Origin: Rhizobium tibeticum
Lineage (GTDB): Bacteria > Pseudomonadota > Alphaproteobacteria > Rhizobiales > Rhizobiaceae
Direction: 5' to 3'
DNA: 64,000 nt
Assembly: GCF_900110205.1 (NCBI RefSeq)
Contig: NZ_FOCV01000013.1
Coordinates: 71,728 to 135,727 of the forward strand
Shown piece after piece: positions 45,083 to 54,422 of the stretch; position 1 is the stretch's first letter, and every line of letters starts with the position of its first letter. The notes under the pieces were generated by a model. The model saw nothing but the letters and a program-made list of their open reading frames with translations. It searched no databases and was not told the origin of the DNA. The position numbers were made by a program, and so were the translations under genes.

Positions 45083-45850
45083 TCAACTGCGCCAGCGCAG
45101 GAGCCTTGCTTCAGCCGCGCCAGCCAGCCTGTTGAGCGCAAATCCGACGAGGCCGAGAATGATCACGCCAACCATAACCAGTGCCATATCGAAACGTTCG
45201 CGCCCGGCAATCACAAGGCCGCCGATGCCTGGACCCACGGCAAGGAAGTATTCCGCTCCAACCGTTGCCAACCACGAGTATATCAGGCCAAGGTGAATGC
45301 CGGTTGCGATCGCCGGCAGGGCCGAGGGCAGGTAGATTCTGGTGACGCGCTGCCAGGGCCTGAACCGCAGCGCACGCGCGACCTCGACCAGATCGGCGGG
45401 CGCGCTTTTGATGCCGTCATAGGTGTTGAGAGCGATGGGGATGAAGGCAGCGAGCGCCACAAACACGACCTTCGCCTGTTCACCAAAACCGAACCATACC
45501 GAGATCAGCGGAATCCAGGCCAGCAGGGAAATCTGTTTGAGGCCGTTGAATGTTGGCATGATCAGCCGATCCCCCGTTCGGGTAACGGCGACCAGCGTCG
45601 CGAAGCTGACGCCGAAAACGCAGCCGATCAGGAAGCCGGCAAGATTGCGCAACAGGCTCGATCCGAGCTGGCCCGTCAGACCATTGTCGATGATCTCACG
45701 CTTGGCCGTCGAAATGACATCCTCGATGGATGGCAAGAAGCGGGGATCGACGAGCCCCAAGCGGCTCGAAGCTTCCCATGCGACGAGAAGAAGAAGTGGA
45801 AGCGTGAGGCCCCGCCGGAGGCGGACGATATCCGTTGATGTGGCGACCAT
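45083..45850 (-). CDS. Aliphatic sulfonate-type ABC permease (SsuC-like)
   Basis: A 255-residue permease with about six helices. RLTLPLLLLVAWEASSRLGL-like N-terminal helix (here RGLTLPLLLLVAWEASSRLG). The ATPase-docking loop is LVEVARALRFRPWQRVTRIY followed by LPSALPAIATGI. It follows the other permease gene after three bases and is the last gene of a five-gene operon (monooxygenase, ATPase, binding protein, two permeases). It forms the transport pore for a sulfonate, taurine or nitrate-type substrate. The presence of the flavin monooxygenase in the operon favours an organosulfur compound. Confidence 0.88.
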   Translation of the reverse strand: MVATSTDIVRLRRGLTLPLLLLVAWEASSRLGLVDPRFLPSIEDVISTAKREIIDNGLTGQLGSSLLRNLAGFLIGCVFGVSFATLVAVTRTGDRLIMPTFNGLKQISLLAWIPLISVWFGFGEQAKVVFVALAAFIPIALNTYDGIKSAPADLVEVARALRFRPWQRVTRIYLPSALPAIATGIHLGLIYSWLATVGAEYFLAVGPGIGGLVIAGRERFDMALVMVGVIILGLVGFALNRLAGAAEARLLRWRS

Positions 45851-45853
45851 CGT

Positions 45854-46672
45854 TTAAAGCCCCTCTTTCTTCCAGCGCTGAATGAAGACCTCGGCGCCAC
45901 TCAGTCCTTTGTCCATCGCAAAGCCGATGAGGCCGATCACGATCATCGCGACGATCACGGTGTCCAGCCAGAACATCTGCCGACCCCAGACGAGCAGGTA
46001 TCCAAGTCCTTCGGACGATGCCAGCAGCTCGACGCCGACGAGCGATGTCCATGCGTGCGTGAGGCCGTAGCGGATTCCCGTGAAGATCGACGGAACGGCA
46101 GCGGGCAAAACGATCAGCCGAAGCGTCTGCCAGCGGCTGAAACGCAGTGCCTTGCCGACTTCGATGTACTTGCCGGGAACGTTGCGGATACCCGAGAAGG
46201 TATTGAGCGCAATAGGGACGAGCGCCCCCTTGGCGATGATGATGATCTTCAGTGTCTCCTCGATACCGACCAGCAGCATGAGGAGCGGAATCCACCCAAG
46301 CGTCGGGATCTGCGCAAAGGCGAGGAAGAGCGGTTTGATATAGTCTTCTGCGCGTTGAGATAGCCCCATGGCGATGCCAAGCGCCAGACCCAACACCGCG
46401 CCGATCACAAAACCGAAGATCACGCGCCGCAAGCTGACTGCGGCGTGATAGAGCAGTTCACCGCTCGCAAACATATCGCGCCCGGTCTCCAGCACATAGG
46501 CGGGCGCCGGAAGGATCTGCTCTGGCAGCCAGCCCCTTGCGCAAGCAAGCCACCAGACTGAGATCAGCAATACCGGAAGAAGCAAGGCTAAGAGCGAAGG
46601 GAGCCATCCCCTGAGATATCTGCGCCAGTTCGTGATGCCGTGATGGCCAGAAAGTTCGAGATAGGTTGCCAT
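45854..46672 (-). CDS. Aliphatic sulfonate-type ABC permease (SsuC-like), second subunit
   Basis: A 272-residue permease. WLPSLLALLLPVLLISVWWL is the first helix. YIEVGKALRFSRWQTLRLIV, then LPAAVPSIFTGI is the ATPase-docking loop. It pairs with the downstream permease, so the transporter has two different membrane subunits, unlike the E. coli Ssu system with one SsuC. It lies 23 bases after the binding protein stop. Confidence 0.88.
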   Translation of the reverse strand: MATYLELSGHHGITNWRRYLRGWLPSLLALLLPVLLISVWWLACARGWLPEQILPAPAYVLETGRDMFASGELLYHAAVSLRRVIFGFVIGAVLGLALGIAMGLSQRAEDYIKPLFLAFAQIPTLGWIPLLMLLVGIEETLKIIIIAKGALVPIALNTFSGIRNVPGKYIEVGKALRFSRWQTLRLIVLPAAVPSIFTGIRYGLTHAWTSLVGVELLASSEGLGYLLVWGRQMFWLDTVIVAMIVIGLIGFAMDKGLSGAEVFIQRWKKEGL

Positions 46673-46695
46673 CAGCCTGCTGCTCCGGTCCTGGT

Positions 46696-47772
46696 TTACG
46701 AGGCGACCGGCTTGCCGTCGGCGCCGTAAGGCTGCCAGAAGTGCTGCAGGCCGAAGCGCTCGATCGCGCTGTTCAGGTAGCGCGACTCGAACCAGCCTTC
46801 GAGGTCGACATCGCGGCGGATGAGCCCGAATTCCTTGCTCTTTTCGCCCTGCTCCTTGTACTGCGAGACGAGGAGGTCATCGATCAACGGCGAATTGCGA
46901 TAGGCAAGCGCATCGCCCTTGAAGTACTCCTCAAGGATCGGAACCGGCGTTCCGGACTTGTGCCACAGTTCGAGAAGGGCCGCGCGATTGGGCTCATCGG
47001 ACGACCATTGCGCCGCCTTGACGAACGCATCGACGACCCGCTGGGTGATCTCCGGATGGGCCTCGATGAATGCCTCCCGGCCGATGATACCCGCATTGCG
47101 ACCAAAGCGGGGATCGTCACCCTTCGTCGTGTAGATGACGTCGGCGGCACCCTTTGCGGCAAGGTTGATCAACTGCGTGTCGCCGAAGGCCGCATCGATG
47201 TCTTTGCTGGTCAGCGCAGCAACCGTGCCGGCACTGTCGAGGTTGACGACCTGAACGTCGCGTTCCTTCAAGCCGTGCGCCTCGAGAACCTTGATGGCAG
47301 CGAGATGACCGTTCGTGCCGCGTTGGAGGGCAATCTTGCGACCCTTCAGATCCTCGATTGACTTGATGCCGGAGGCTTTCGCCACAGCAAGGTAGAGCGG
47401 CTTTCGCGCGCCGCTCGCCAGGAGATACTTCGTCTTCAGACCGTTGGCGCGGCCGATCAGCGAAGGAAGATCGCCCTGATAGGCGAAGTCGAGCTGGTCG
47501 TTGGCAAAGCCTTCATTGACGGCAGGGCCAGCGCCCTTGAAGAAGGTCCACTCGATCTTGATGTTCGGATCATTGGCGAATTCCTTTTCCAGAAATTCAC
47601 CCGCCCGTGCCGTCGCGGCAGAGGTGCCTTCCGCGTAAGGCCGATTGTCGACGCCTATGGCGGCATAGCCGACATGAATAACCAGCGGCTCCTCCGCCTG
47701 GACCGTGACCGGCGCGACGGCGAGCATCAGGGCGAGGCTGGCGGCGACGCGTGACAGAAATGCGCGTTTCAT
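46696..47772 (-). CDS. Aliphatic sulfonate ABC transporter substrate-binding protein (SsuA-like)
   Basis: A 358-residue periplasmic protein. KRAFLSRVAASLALMLAVAP and VTVQAEE give a signal peptide cleaved near QA-EE. IEWTFFKGAGPAVNEGFAND, LDFAYQGDLPSLIGRANGLK and KGRKIALQRGTNGHLAAIKV are the NMT1/SsuA-type ligand blocks. It starts within the stop of the ATPase gene (four-base overlap). It captures a sulfonate or related organosulfur compound. The exact ligand is not decidable. Confidence 0.87.
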   Translation of the reverse strand: MKRAFLSRVAASLALMLAVAPVTVQAEEPLVIHVGYAAIGVDNRPYAEGTSAATARAGEFLEKEFANDPNIKIEWTFFKGAGPAVNEGFANDQLDFAYQGDLPSLIGRANGLKTKYLLASGARKPLYLAVAKASGIKSIEDLKGRKIALQRGTNGHLAAIKVLEAHGLKERDVQVVNLDSAGTVAALTSKDIDAAFGDTQLINLAAKGAADVIYTTKGDDPRFGRNAGIIGREAFIEAHPEITQRVVDAFVKAAQWSSDEPNRAALLELWHKSGTPVPILEEYFKGDALAYRNSPLIDDLLVSQYKEQGEKSKEFGLIRRDVDLEGWFESRYLNSAIERFGLQHFWQPYGADGKPVAS

Positions 47773-48632
47773 AGTTTCTCTCCGTTTTTGTGAAGCTTAT
47801 CTGGCCAGAGCAATTGTGCGTTCGGTGTGACCGCCGTCATCGGATGGCTGAGACCTCTTTGCCGGGACTGCGTGTTCTCCCCCGTCGCATGAAGGCTCTT
47901 CAGGACGCGATCGCGCGCACTGGCGATCTCGCTTGATGTGCGGCGGCGCGGGCGCGCCAGCCTGACCGGTACGATTTCACGGATGCGGCCTGGGCGCGGC
48001 GACATCACGACGACGCGGTCCCCGAGATAGACCGCCTCTTCAACGTCATGCGTGACCATCACCATGGTGATGTTTTCCTTGGCCCAGATCTCCTCCAGCT
48101 CGTCGTGCAGATGCGCCTTGGTGATGGCGTCGAGCGCGCCGAAGGGCTCGTCAAGCAGTAGGACGTTCGGCCGACTGACGAGGCCACGGGCGATACCGGC
48201 GCGCTGCGCCATGCCGCCGGACAGCTGGTGCGGGTAGACGTTCGCAAAACGGGAAAGCCCGACCAGCTCGAGATGTTCGCGCACGAGTTCCGACTTCTGC
48301 GCCTTGGGCAGTCTGCTGTTCAAAAGACCAAGGGAGACATTCTTCTCGACCGTGAGCCAGGGAAAGAGGCGCGGCTCCTGAAAGACGATGCCGCGGTCGA
48401 GGCTAGGCTCGCTGATTGCCTCGCCCGCATGACGAATAGTGCCCGATGTCGCGACATCCAGACCGGCGAAAAGGCGCAGCAACGTCGACTTTCCGCAACC
48501 GCTGGCGCCGACGATCGTCACGAACTCGCCTTCGGCAATATCGAGGTTGATATCGTCAAGCGCGACAAGCGGCTCGCCGTCGATCTGGAACTGCCGGGTG
48601 ATATGCTCGACTGTAAGGTGGGGTCGGTTCAT
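47769..48632 (-). CDS. ABC transporter ATPase (SsuB-like)
   Basis: A 287-residue ATPase. IVGASGCGKSTLLRLFAGLD is Walker A, IVFQEPRLFPWLTVEKNVSL holds the Q-loop, LSGGMAQRAGIARGL is the signature, and NVLLLDEPFGALD is Walker B. TMVMVTHDVEEAVYLGDRVV holds the H-loop. It energises the two permeases encoded downstream. It lies nine bases after the monooxygenase stop and overlaps the binding protein start by four bases. Confidence 0.92.
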   Translation of the reverse strand: MNRPHLTVEHITRQFQIDGEPLVALDDINLDIAEGEFVTIVGASGCGKSTLLRLFAGLDVATSGTIRHAGEAISEPSLDRGIVFQEPRLFPWLTVEKNVSLGLLNSRLPKAQKSELVREHLELVGLSRFANVYPHQLSGGMAQRAGIARGLVSRPNVLLLDEPFGALDAITKAHLHDELEEIWAKENITMVMVTHDVEEAVYLGDRVVVMSPRPGRIREIVPVRLARPRRRTSSEIASARDRVLKSLHATGENTQSRQRGLSHPMTAVTPNAQLLWPDKLHKNGEKL

Positions 48633-48641
48633 TTTGTGGCC

Positions 48642-49997
48642 CTACTCTGCCGCGGCCCGAAGGCGCGCCGGATGTCGAGGTACGCTGAGTCCGAGATTCT
48701 CGCGCAGCGTCCTGCCCTGGTATTCGGTGCGAAACAGGCCACGCCGCCGCAGTTCGGGCAGCACCAGCTCAACAAAGTCTCGCAGTCCGACCGGCAGATG
48801 TGGCGGCATCACATTGAAGCCATCGGCGGCGCCGGTCGTGAACCAGTGCTCCATCTCGTCCGCGATCCGGCTCGCTGTTCCGACAATCTGCCAATGTCCC
48901 CTCGCACCGGCGACCCTGAGATAGAGCTGGCGGATCGTCAGGTTTTCGCGTCGGGCAAGGTCGCGAAGCAGCTCTTGGCGGCTCTTGCTCGCGTTCGTCT
49001 CAGGCACGTCGGGAATGGGACCATCCAGAGGATATTTCGAAAGATCGACGCCGCCAGCCATGCCATTCAACATCGAGAGGCCGACAACCGGGTGAATGAG
49101 ATCCTGGATCTCCTGGAACTTATCTTCGGCTTCCGCCTGCGTTCGGCCGACGACCGGGAAGATCCCCGGCATGATCTTCAGCTCGTCGGGCCGGCGCCCG
49201 TATTTGGACAGGCGGCCCTTGAGGTCAGCATAAAAGCCCCGCGCATCCTCGATCGTCTGATGCGCCGTGAAGACGACTTCGCCGGTGCGCGCGGCAAGCT
49301 CCTTGCCCGGTTCCGACGACCCTGCCTGTACGAGCACGGGGTGGCCCTGGGGCGCTCGGGCAACGTTGAGGGGTCCTCTGACCTTGAAGAACTTGCCCGT
49401 GTGATTGAGAATATGCTGCTTGTCCGGATCGAAGTAGATGCCGCTTTGCTTGTCGCGCAAGAATGCATCTTCCTCCCAGGTGTCCCAAAGACCGCGTACG
49501 ACGTCGGCAAACTCTTCGGCGCGCTCGTATCGCTGCGCATGCGCATAGTGTTCGTCACGGCCGAAGTTATGCGCCTCGTGCTCGCTGGACGAGGTAACCA
49601 GATTCCAGCCCGCGCGTCCGCCGCTGATGTGGTCGAGCGAGGCGAATTTCCGGGCGATATGGTAGGGCTCGTTGTAGGAGGTGGACGCTGTGGCGACGAA
49701 GCCTATGTTTTTTGTCACCGCGGCGAGAGCCGAAAGTAGCGTAATCGGCTCGAACTGCGCCACGTAGCGCACCGCGGTCCTGCTCAGAGCGTCGATGTCG
49801 GTACCGCGAGTGCCGACGCCGTCCGCCATGAAGATGAGATCGAATTTTGCCGCTTCGGCGAGTTGCGCAAGCTCGACGTAGTGAGCGATGTTGGAACCGG
49901 CATCTGCTTGTGCCTCCGGATGCCGCCAGGCAGCCACATGATGGCCTGTCGGATACAGGAAGGCGCCAAGTTTGAGTTGTCGTTGCGCGGTACTCAT
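48642..49997 (-). CDS. Flavin-dependent monooxygenase, NtaA/SnaA/DszA type (LLM class), copy 1
   Basis: A 451-residue bacterial luciferase-like TIM-barrel enzyme. QLKLGAFLYPTGHHVAAWRH is the N-terminal strand, GFVATASTSYNEPYHIARKF the flavin phosphate region, SGGRAGWNLVTSSSEHEAHN the following block, and HPVLVQAGSSEPGKELAART the later loop. These enzymes use reduced FMN from a partner reductase and O2 to oxygenate sulfones, thioethers or amines. It is the first gene of the sulfonate transporter operon and is divergent from the frameshifted SfnB-like gene. It shares long identical blocks with the monooxygenase genes at 51.5 and 54.4 kb. Substrate likely an organosulfur compound. Confidence 0.9.
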   Translation of the reverse strand: MSTAQRQLKLGAFLYPTGHHVAAWRHPEAQADAGSNIAHYVELAQLAEAAKFDLIFMADGVGTRGTDIDALSRTAVRYVAQFEPITLLSALAAVTKNIGFVATASTSYNEPYHIARKFASLDHISGGRAGWNLVTSSSEHEAHNFGRDEHYAHAQRYERAEEFADVVRGLWDTWEEDAFLRDKQSGIYFDPDKQHILNHTGKFFKVRGPLNVARAPQGHPVLVQAGSSEPGKELAARTGEVVFTAHQTIEDARGFYADLKGRLSKYGRRPDELKIMPGIFPVVGRTQAEAEDKFQEIQDLIHPVVGLSMLNGMAGGVDLSKYPLDGPIPDVPETNASKSRQELLRDLARRENLTIRQLYLRVAGARGHWQIVGTASRIADEMEHWFTTGAADGFNVMPPHLPVGLRDFVELVLPELRRRGLFRTEYQGRTLRENLGLSVPRHPARLRAAAE

Positions 49998-50301
49998 ATC
50001 AGCCTCCGTCGTAAGGGAGACGATAGGCTAACAGCACAACTTATTATCTATAGAAATAGTATTCTATTTAACGCGACGAAGCAGGATTTTTGCAACCGGC
50101 AATGCCGCGTTTCGAATGACGACGTTCTGCTGTCGCTCCAATCACGGCGATCTGGTCCACGGCTAGGATGGCGTTTTGCAAACGCCGAAAGAATTTCTTT
50201 CCGTAAAATCAATCAGATATTTCTGGACTTGAGCCGTCAGCCGGCCAACCGTTGATGCCGAAGGTAGGGGCACATCCCTGCATCGACATCCGGGAGGCAG
50301 T
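49998..50301. promoter_or_regulatory. Divergent promoter region of the sulfur operons, with palindrome
   Basis: The 304-base region between two divergent sulfur operons should hold their promoters. AAATAGTATTCTATTT (50054-50069) pairs six bases around a four-base centre, and TCTATAGA (50047-50054) is an adjacent eight-base palindrome. Both lie in an AT-rich part about 50 bases from the start of the monooxygenase gene, so they could be operators for a LysR- or TetR-type sulfur regulator. None can be named. Confidence 0.5.
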
Positions 50302-51470
50302 ATGCCGTTCGAAACAGACGTTGACGACCGACTCTTGGCAAAGGCTACTAAGCTTCGCAAAACATTTCATCTCGATGCCGTCGAGAGGGACAAGCGGGGC
50401 GGTAGACCTGTCGAGCAGATCAGGCTCCTGAAGGAAAGCTCTCTTGCCTCCGCGCAGATTGCCAGGGAATATGGCGGCCAGGGTGCATCGTGGCTGACAA
50501 TCCTGCGCATCGTCAGGGAGTTCGCCAAGACGGACGGCTCGCTCGCCCATCTTTTCGGCTATCACCATCTGCCGCTCAATCTCATCCTGTTTCGCGCTTC
50601 GGCCGCCCAGAAGGAAAAATGGCTGGCGGGTTCAGCGGCGGGCAATTGGATCTGGAGCAATTCCGGAAACGCCATGTCGAGGACATCATCGGGTGAAAAG
50701 ACGGCAACGGGCTGGGTCATCAACGGCAGCCGGCCATTCTCCTCGGGCTCGCATGTCGCCGACTACATCCAGATCTCCTGGGAGAATGCCGAGGGCGCCC
50801 GGCTGACCGCTGCGGTGCCCGCCGACCGCGACGGCATTGTCATTGAAAACGACTGGGACGGCATCGGCCAGAGGCAGACCGGAAGCGGTACGGTGCGTTT
50901 CGCCAATCTTCAGGTTCATGACGACGAGCTGATCAGCTCGCCTGATGTGCCGCTGACGCCCTATTCCTCGCTCACCTCACTCCTCCAGCAGAGCGTCCTG
51001 CTCAATGTCTTCATCGGCAGCGCCCAGGGCATACTGGAAGAGGGTCGCGCCTACACGACGACGCGTTCGCGGCCGTGGATCCATTCAGGCGTCGAACGCC
51101 ATGTCGACGATCCATGGATCAAGCGGCAGTATGGCGATCTCTATATCCGAACCCTGGCGGCAACGGAACTCGCGGACAAGGCGGCCCGCAGCCTTGACGT
51201 GGCTTACGCCCAGGGTCCCTCGCCGACCGTGGCGCAGCCGCAATCGATATTGCAACTGCCAACGTCTATGCCGGCGAAGTCGGCCTCACCGTCTCGAGCG
51301 AGGTTTTCGAGCTGATGGGCGCGCGCTCGGCCACCAATGCCAACGGCTTCGATCGGTTTTGGCGCAATGTCAGGACCCATACGCTTCACAATCCCGCCGA
51401 GTACAAGAAGCGCACCGTCGGCACCTGGTTGCTGACGGGCGAATTTCCCGTGCCGGCGATCTATCGCTGA
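50302..51470 (+). pseudogene. SfnB/DszC-like acyl-CoA-dehydrogenase-type oxidoreductase, frameshifted
   Basis: Residues 1-310 are in one frame: ETDVDDRLLAKATKLRKTFH, EFAKTDGSLAHLFGYHHLPL and NDWDGIGQRQTGSGTVRFAN, as in flavin-binding acyl-CoA-dehydrogenase-like sulfur enzymes. Near 51235 the frame shifts. The remaining 78 codons to a TGA at 51468 complete the C-terminal helical part (TVSSEVFELMGARSATNANG; DRFWRNVRTHTLHNPAEYKK). The intact paralogue is at 53205. The product would oxidise a sulfone- or thioether-type intermediate. It is a real pseudogene if the frameshift is not a sequencing error. Confidence 0.8.
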
Positions 51471-51481
51471 AAGGAACCGCA

Positions 51482-52839
51482 ATGGCGAGACGCAAGGATA
51501 AGATCAAGCTCGGCGCTTTCCTGCTCTTCACCGGCCACCATGTCGCCGCATGGCGCCACCCGAAGGCATCCGTCGGCACCGAGCTTGAACACTATCTGGA
51601 ACTGGCAAGGCTTGCCGAGGCTGCCAAGTTCGACACGATCTTCTTCGCAGACGGTGTTGGTGCACGCATCAAGGACGTCGAAGCAGCAAGCCGCAAGGCC
51701 ATAGCGGTGGCTATCCCTTCGAGCCGGTCACTCTCCTCTCGGCGCTGTCGTCGGTTACCCGCAACATCGGCCTGATCGCCACCGCCTCCACCAGTTACTC
51801 CGATCCCTATAATCTTGCTCGGCAATTTGCCTCCATCGACCGGCTAAGCGGCGGCCGGGCCGGCTGGAACCTGGTGACATCCTCGGATCCGGATGCGGCC
51901 TACAATTTCGGCCACGAGACGCAGATCCTTCACGCCGATCGCTATGAGCGGGCCGAGGAGTTTGCCGATGTCGTGCTCGGCCTCTGGGACAGCTGGGACG
52001 ACGACGCCTTCCTGCGCGACCGCCAAAGCGGTCGCTATTTCGATCCAGCCAAGCTGCATCGCCTCAATCACAGCGGCCGGTACTTCAAGGTCCGTGGCCC
52101 GCTGAACATTCCCCGCTCGCCGCAGGGACGACCTGTCGTCGTCCAGGCGGGTGCCTCCGAACCCGGCAAGGAGCTCGCAGCCCGAACGGCTGAAGCCATC
52201 TTTGCTGCCCAGATCACCTTGGAGGAAGCCACCGGTTTTTACGCCGACGTGAAGGCAAGGCTCGCGAAATACGGTCGATCACACGAGGATCTGAAAATCC
52301 TGCCGGGTATTTTCCCAGTCGTTGGTCGCACGCAATCGGAAGCGCAGGAGAAGTTCGAATCCCTTCAGGAGCTCATTCAGCCCGAGGTTGGGCTGAACCT
52401 GATTTCCCAGCTTTCCGGCGTCGATCTTCGCGACTACCCGCTGGACGGGCCGGTGCCGGAAAACCCGCCTTCGACAAATGCCGGCAAGAGCCGGCAGGCG
52501 CTCGTTCTGGACCTCGCCCGCCGCGAGAACCTTTCGATCCGTCAGCTCTATCTGCGCATCGCCGGCGCGCGTGGCCACTGGCAGGTCGTCGGCACGCCGA
52601 ACGAGATCGCCGATGCCTTGGAAGAGCGCTTCGAGAACTACGGCGCTGACGGGTTCAACATCATGGCGCCGATCATGCCGGGGGGACTTGCCGATTTCAT
52701 CGAGCTTGTCGTGCCGGAATTGCGCCGTCGCGGTCTCTTCCGTCACGAATACGAAGGGGCCACGCTGCGGGAAAACCTGGGCCTCAAACGTCCCGAGAAC
52801 CGCCTTGCTACCAACGGCGGCGCAGTCGCGGCGGAATAG
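51482..52839 (+). pseudogene. NtaA/SnaA/DszA-type flavin monooxygenase, frameshifted, copy 2
   Basis: It starts at ATG 51482 with KIKLGAFLLFTGHHVAAWRH. Near 51705 the frame shifts. The second frame continues YPFEPVTLLSALSSVTRNIG, SGGRAGWNLVTSSDPDAAYN and GRPVVVQAGASEPGKELAAR, ending at 52839. With one base restored, the protein is a full-length relative (about 450 residues) of copies 1 and 3. Both it and the preceding gene carry a single break. Its neighbours, the DUF3088 gene and the intact SfnB-like and monooxygenase pair, follow on the same strand. Confidence 0.8.
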
Positions 52840-52849
52840 GAGAACACCA

Positions 52850-53191
52850 ATGAGCCGCGACAAACTCTTTCTCATCGCACCGGGCTTCTCGGACCCGAAG
52901 CGACCTGGCCAGACGTTCGTCTGCCCTTACTGCAATGCGATCGAGGGGTTGCTTGCAAGCTTCCCTGAGCTTGCTGCAAGGATTGATGTAGAACGGGTCC
53001 CCTTCCCTCGTCCGCGAACGCGCGTGATCGAGGCGGTGGGCGAAGAAAACCAGTCTTTGCCGGTGCTGGTTCTCTCCGCCAACGCGCCGCCCGATGCTGC
53101 CGATTGGAAAGGCAAGCGTTTCGTCACCAAGACCGGTCGCATTCTCGAGCTGCTAGCCGAGCGGCACGGTTTTCCACGACTTCACGACTGA
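52850..53191 (+). CDS. DUF3088 family protein
   Basis: A 113-residue protein. RDKLFLIAPGFSDPKRPGQT is followed by FVCPYCNAIEGLLASFPELA, a thioredoxin-like C-P-Y-C motif near residue 25. VPFPRPRTRVIEAVGEENQS and SLPVLVLS (cis-Pro strand) follow. The fold is thioredoxin/glutaredoxin-like and belongs to the DUF3088 group. AGGAG lies 6-10 bases before the ATG. It lies 10 bases after the frameshifted monooxygenase and 13 before the SfnB-like gene. A redox or thiol-handling role for the C-S bond-cleavage products fits the context but is inference. Confidence 0.8.
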   Translation: MSRDKLFLIAPGFSDPKRPGQTFVCPYCNAIEGLLASFPELAARIDVERVPFPRPRTRVIEAVGEENQSLPVLVLSANAPPDAADWKGKRFVTKTGRILELLAERHGFPRLHD

Positions 53192-53204
53192 CGGAGGAAA
53201 GACG

Positions 53205-54422
53205 ATGACCGTAAAGCCCACGAGTTTCGAACCCGCTCTGCCACCCGTCCTTTTCGAACAGGACCAGACCAATCCCTACCTCGCCAAGGCAATCGAACTG
53301 AGAGAGATCTTTGCTGTCGACGCCGTCGAGCGGGATCAACAGGGCGGGCGCCCGAGCGATCAGATCCGGCGTCTCAAGGAAAGCGGTCTCGTCAATCTGC
53401 TTATTCCCAGAGAGTTCGGCGGCGAGGGACAGCCCTATTCGACGGCGCTGCGCATCGTGCGCGAATTCGCCAAGGTCGACGGTTCGCTCGCTCATCTGTT
53501 CGGATATCATTTCAGCCCGATCCAGAATGCCGTGACGAGCGGGAGAGATGAACGATCCGCCGCGATCCTGCGACGGTCGGCTGAGGGTCGCTGGTTCTGG
53601 GGCAACACCACGAACAGCTTTTCCAAAAGCCTCTTTGGCAGGAAGGTCGAAGGTGGCGTCTTGCTCAACGGCGATCGGCCATTCGCCTCTGGCTCCCACG
53701 TCGCCGACTATCTGATGGTCGCCTGGGAAGACGAGAAGACGAACGCGCGACGCTTCGCCTATATTCCCGCCAACCGGCCCGGCATTACCATTGCCGACGA
53801 CTGGGACGGCATCGGCCAGCGGCAGACGGGGAGCGGCCGCGTCTTCTACAAGGACGTGAGGGTCAGGGATGACGAGATCCTCTCGGAACGCCCGAAGGAT
53901 CCGAGCGAGCTTCTCATACCCCAGCAACAGCAGAGCGTTCTTCTCAACGTCTTCGTCGGCAGCGCGCAGGGCGCCCTTAACGCAGCGCGCGACTACACCG
54001 TCACGACGTCGCGCCCATGGATCTACTCCGGTGTCGAACGCCACTCCGACGATCCCTGGATCAAGCGGCAGTACGGCGAACTCTGGACAAAGGTGCAGGC
54101 TGCCACCGCATTGGCGGATAGGGCGGCAGCGGCTATGGATTCCGCCTACGCCAAGGGTGGCGCATTGACAGCGCAAGAGCGCGGCGCAACGGCGATTGCG
54201 GTTGCTTCTGCCAACGTGCTGGCGGGCAATGTTGCGCTCGAAGTCACCAGCGAGATCTTCGAGGTGATGGGTGCCCGGTCGGCTGTACGACCCCTTGGCT
54301 TCGACCGTTTCTGGCGCAACGTCCGTATCCACACCCTCCACAATCCTGCTGAATACAAGACCCGAAATGTCGGCGCCTGGTTTTTGACCGGCGACTATCC
54401 AGAGCCCGGTATCTTCCAATGA
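53205..54422 (+). CDS. SfnB/DszC-like acyl-CoA-dehydrogenase-type oxidoreductase, intact copy
   Basis: A 405-residue flavoprotein of the acyl-CoA dehydrogenase fold. LREIFAVDAVERDQQGGRPS and RLKESGLVNLLIPREFGGEG are the N-terminal helices, FANDGSLAHLFGYH-like blocks follow (here EFAKVDGSLAHLFGYHFSPI), and ADDWDGIGQRQTGSGRVFYK is the middle beta-domain. Such enzymes oxygenate or desulfurise sulfur heterocycles and sulfones with reduced flavin instead of dehydrogenating acyl-CoA. GGAGG lies 8-12 bases upstream. It overlaps the following monooxygenase gene by four bases. Confidence 0.9.
   Translation: MTVKPTSFEPALPPVLFEQDQTNPYLAKAIELREIFAVDAVERDQQGGRPSDQIRRLKESGLVNLLIPREFGGEGQPYSTALRIVREFAKVDGSLAHLFGYHFSPIQNAVTSGRDERSAAILRRSAEGRWFWGNTTNSFSKSLFGRKVEGGVLLNGDRPFASGSHVADYLMVAWEDEKTNARRFAYIPANRPGITIADDWDGIGQRQTGSGRVFYKDVRVRDDEILSERPKDPSELLIPQQQQSVLLNVFVGSAQGALNAARDYTVTTSRPWIYSGVERHSDDPWIKRQYGELWTKVQAATALADRAAAAMDSAYAKGGALTAQERGATAIAVASANVLAGNVALEVTSEIFEVMGARSAVRPLGFDRFWRNVRIHTLHNPAEYKTRNVGAWFLTGDYPEPGIFQ

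Noticed and set aside
48228..49739. A 503-codon plus-strand frame across ssuB and the monooxygenase gene
   Set aside because: It crosses two genes with strong domain evidence on the minus strand and has no start signal of its own.
53124..54419. A 431-codon frame antisense to the SfnB-like gene
   Set aside because: Shadow of a well-supported oxidoreductase gene. No motif in the antisense product.
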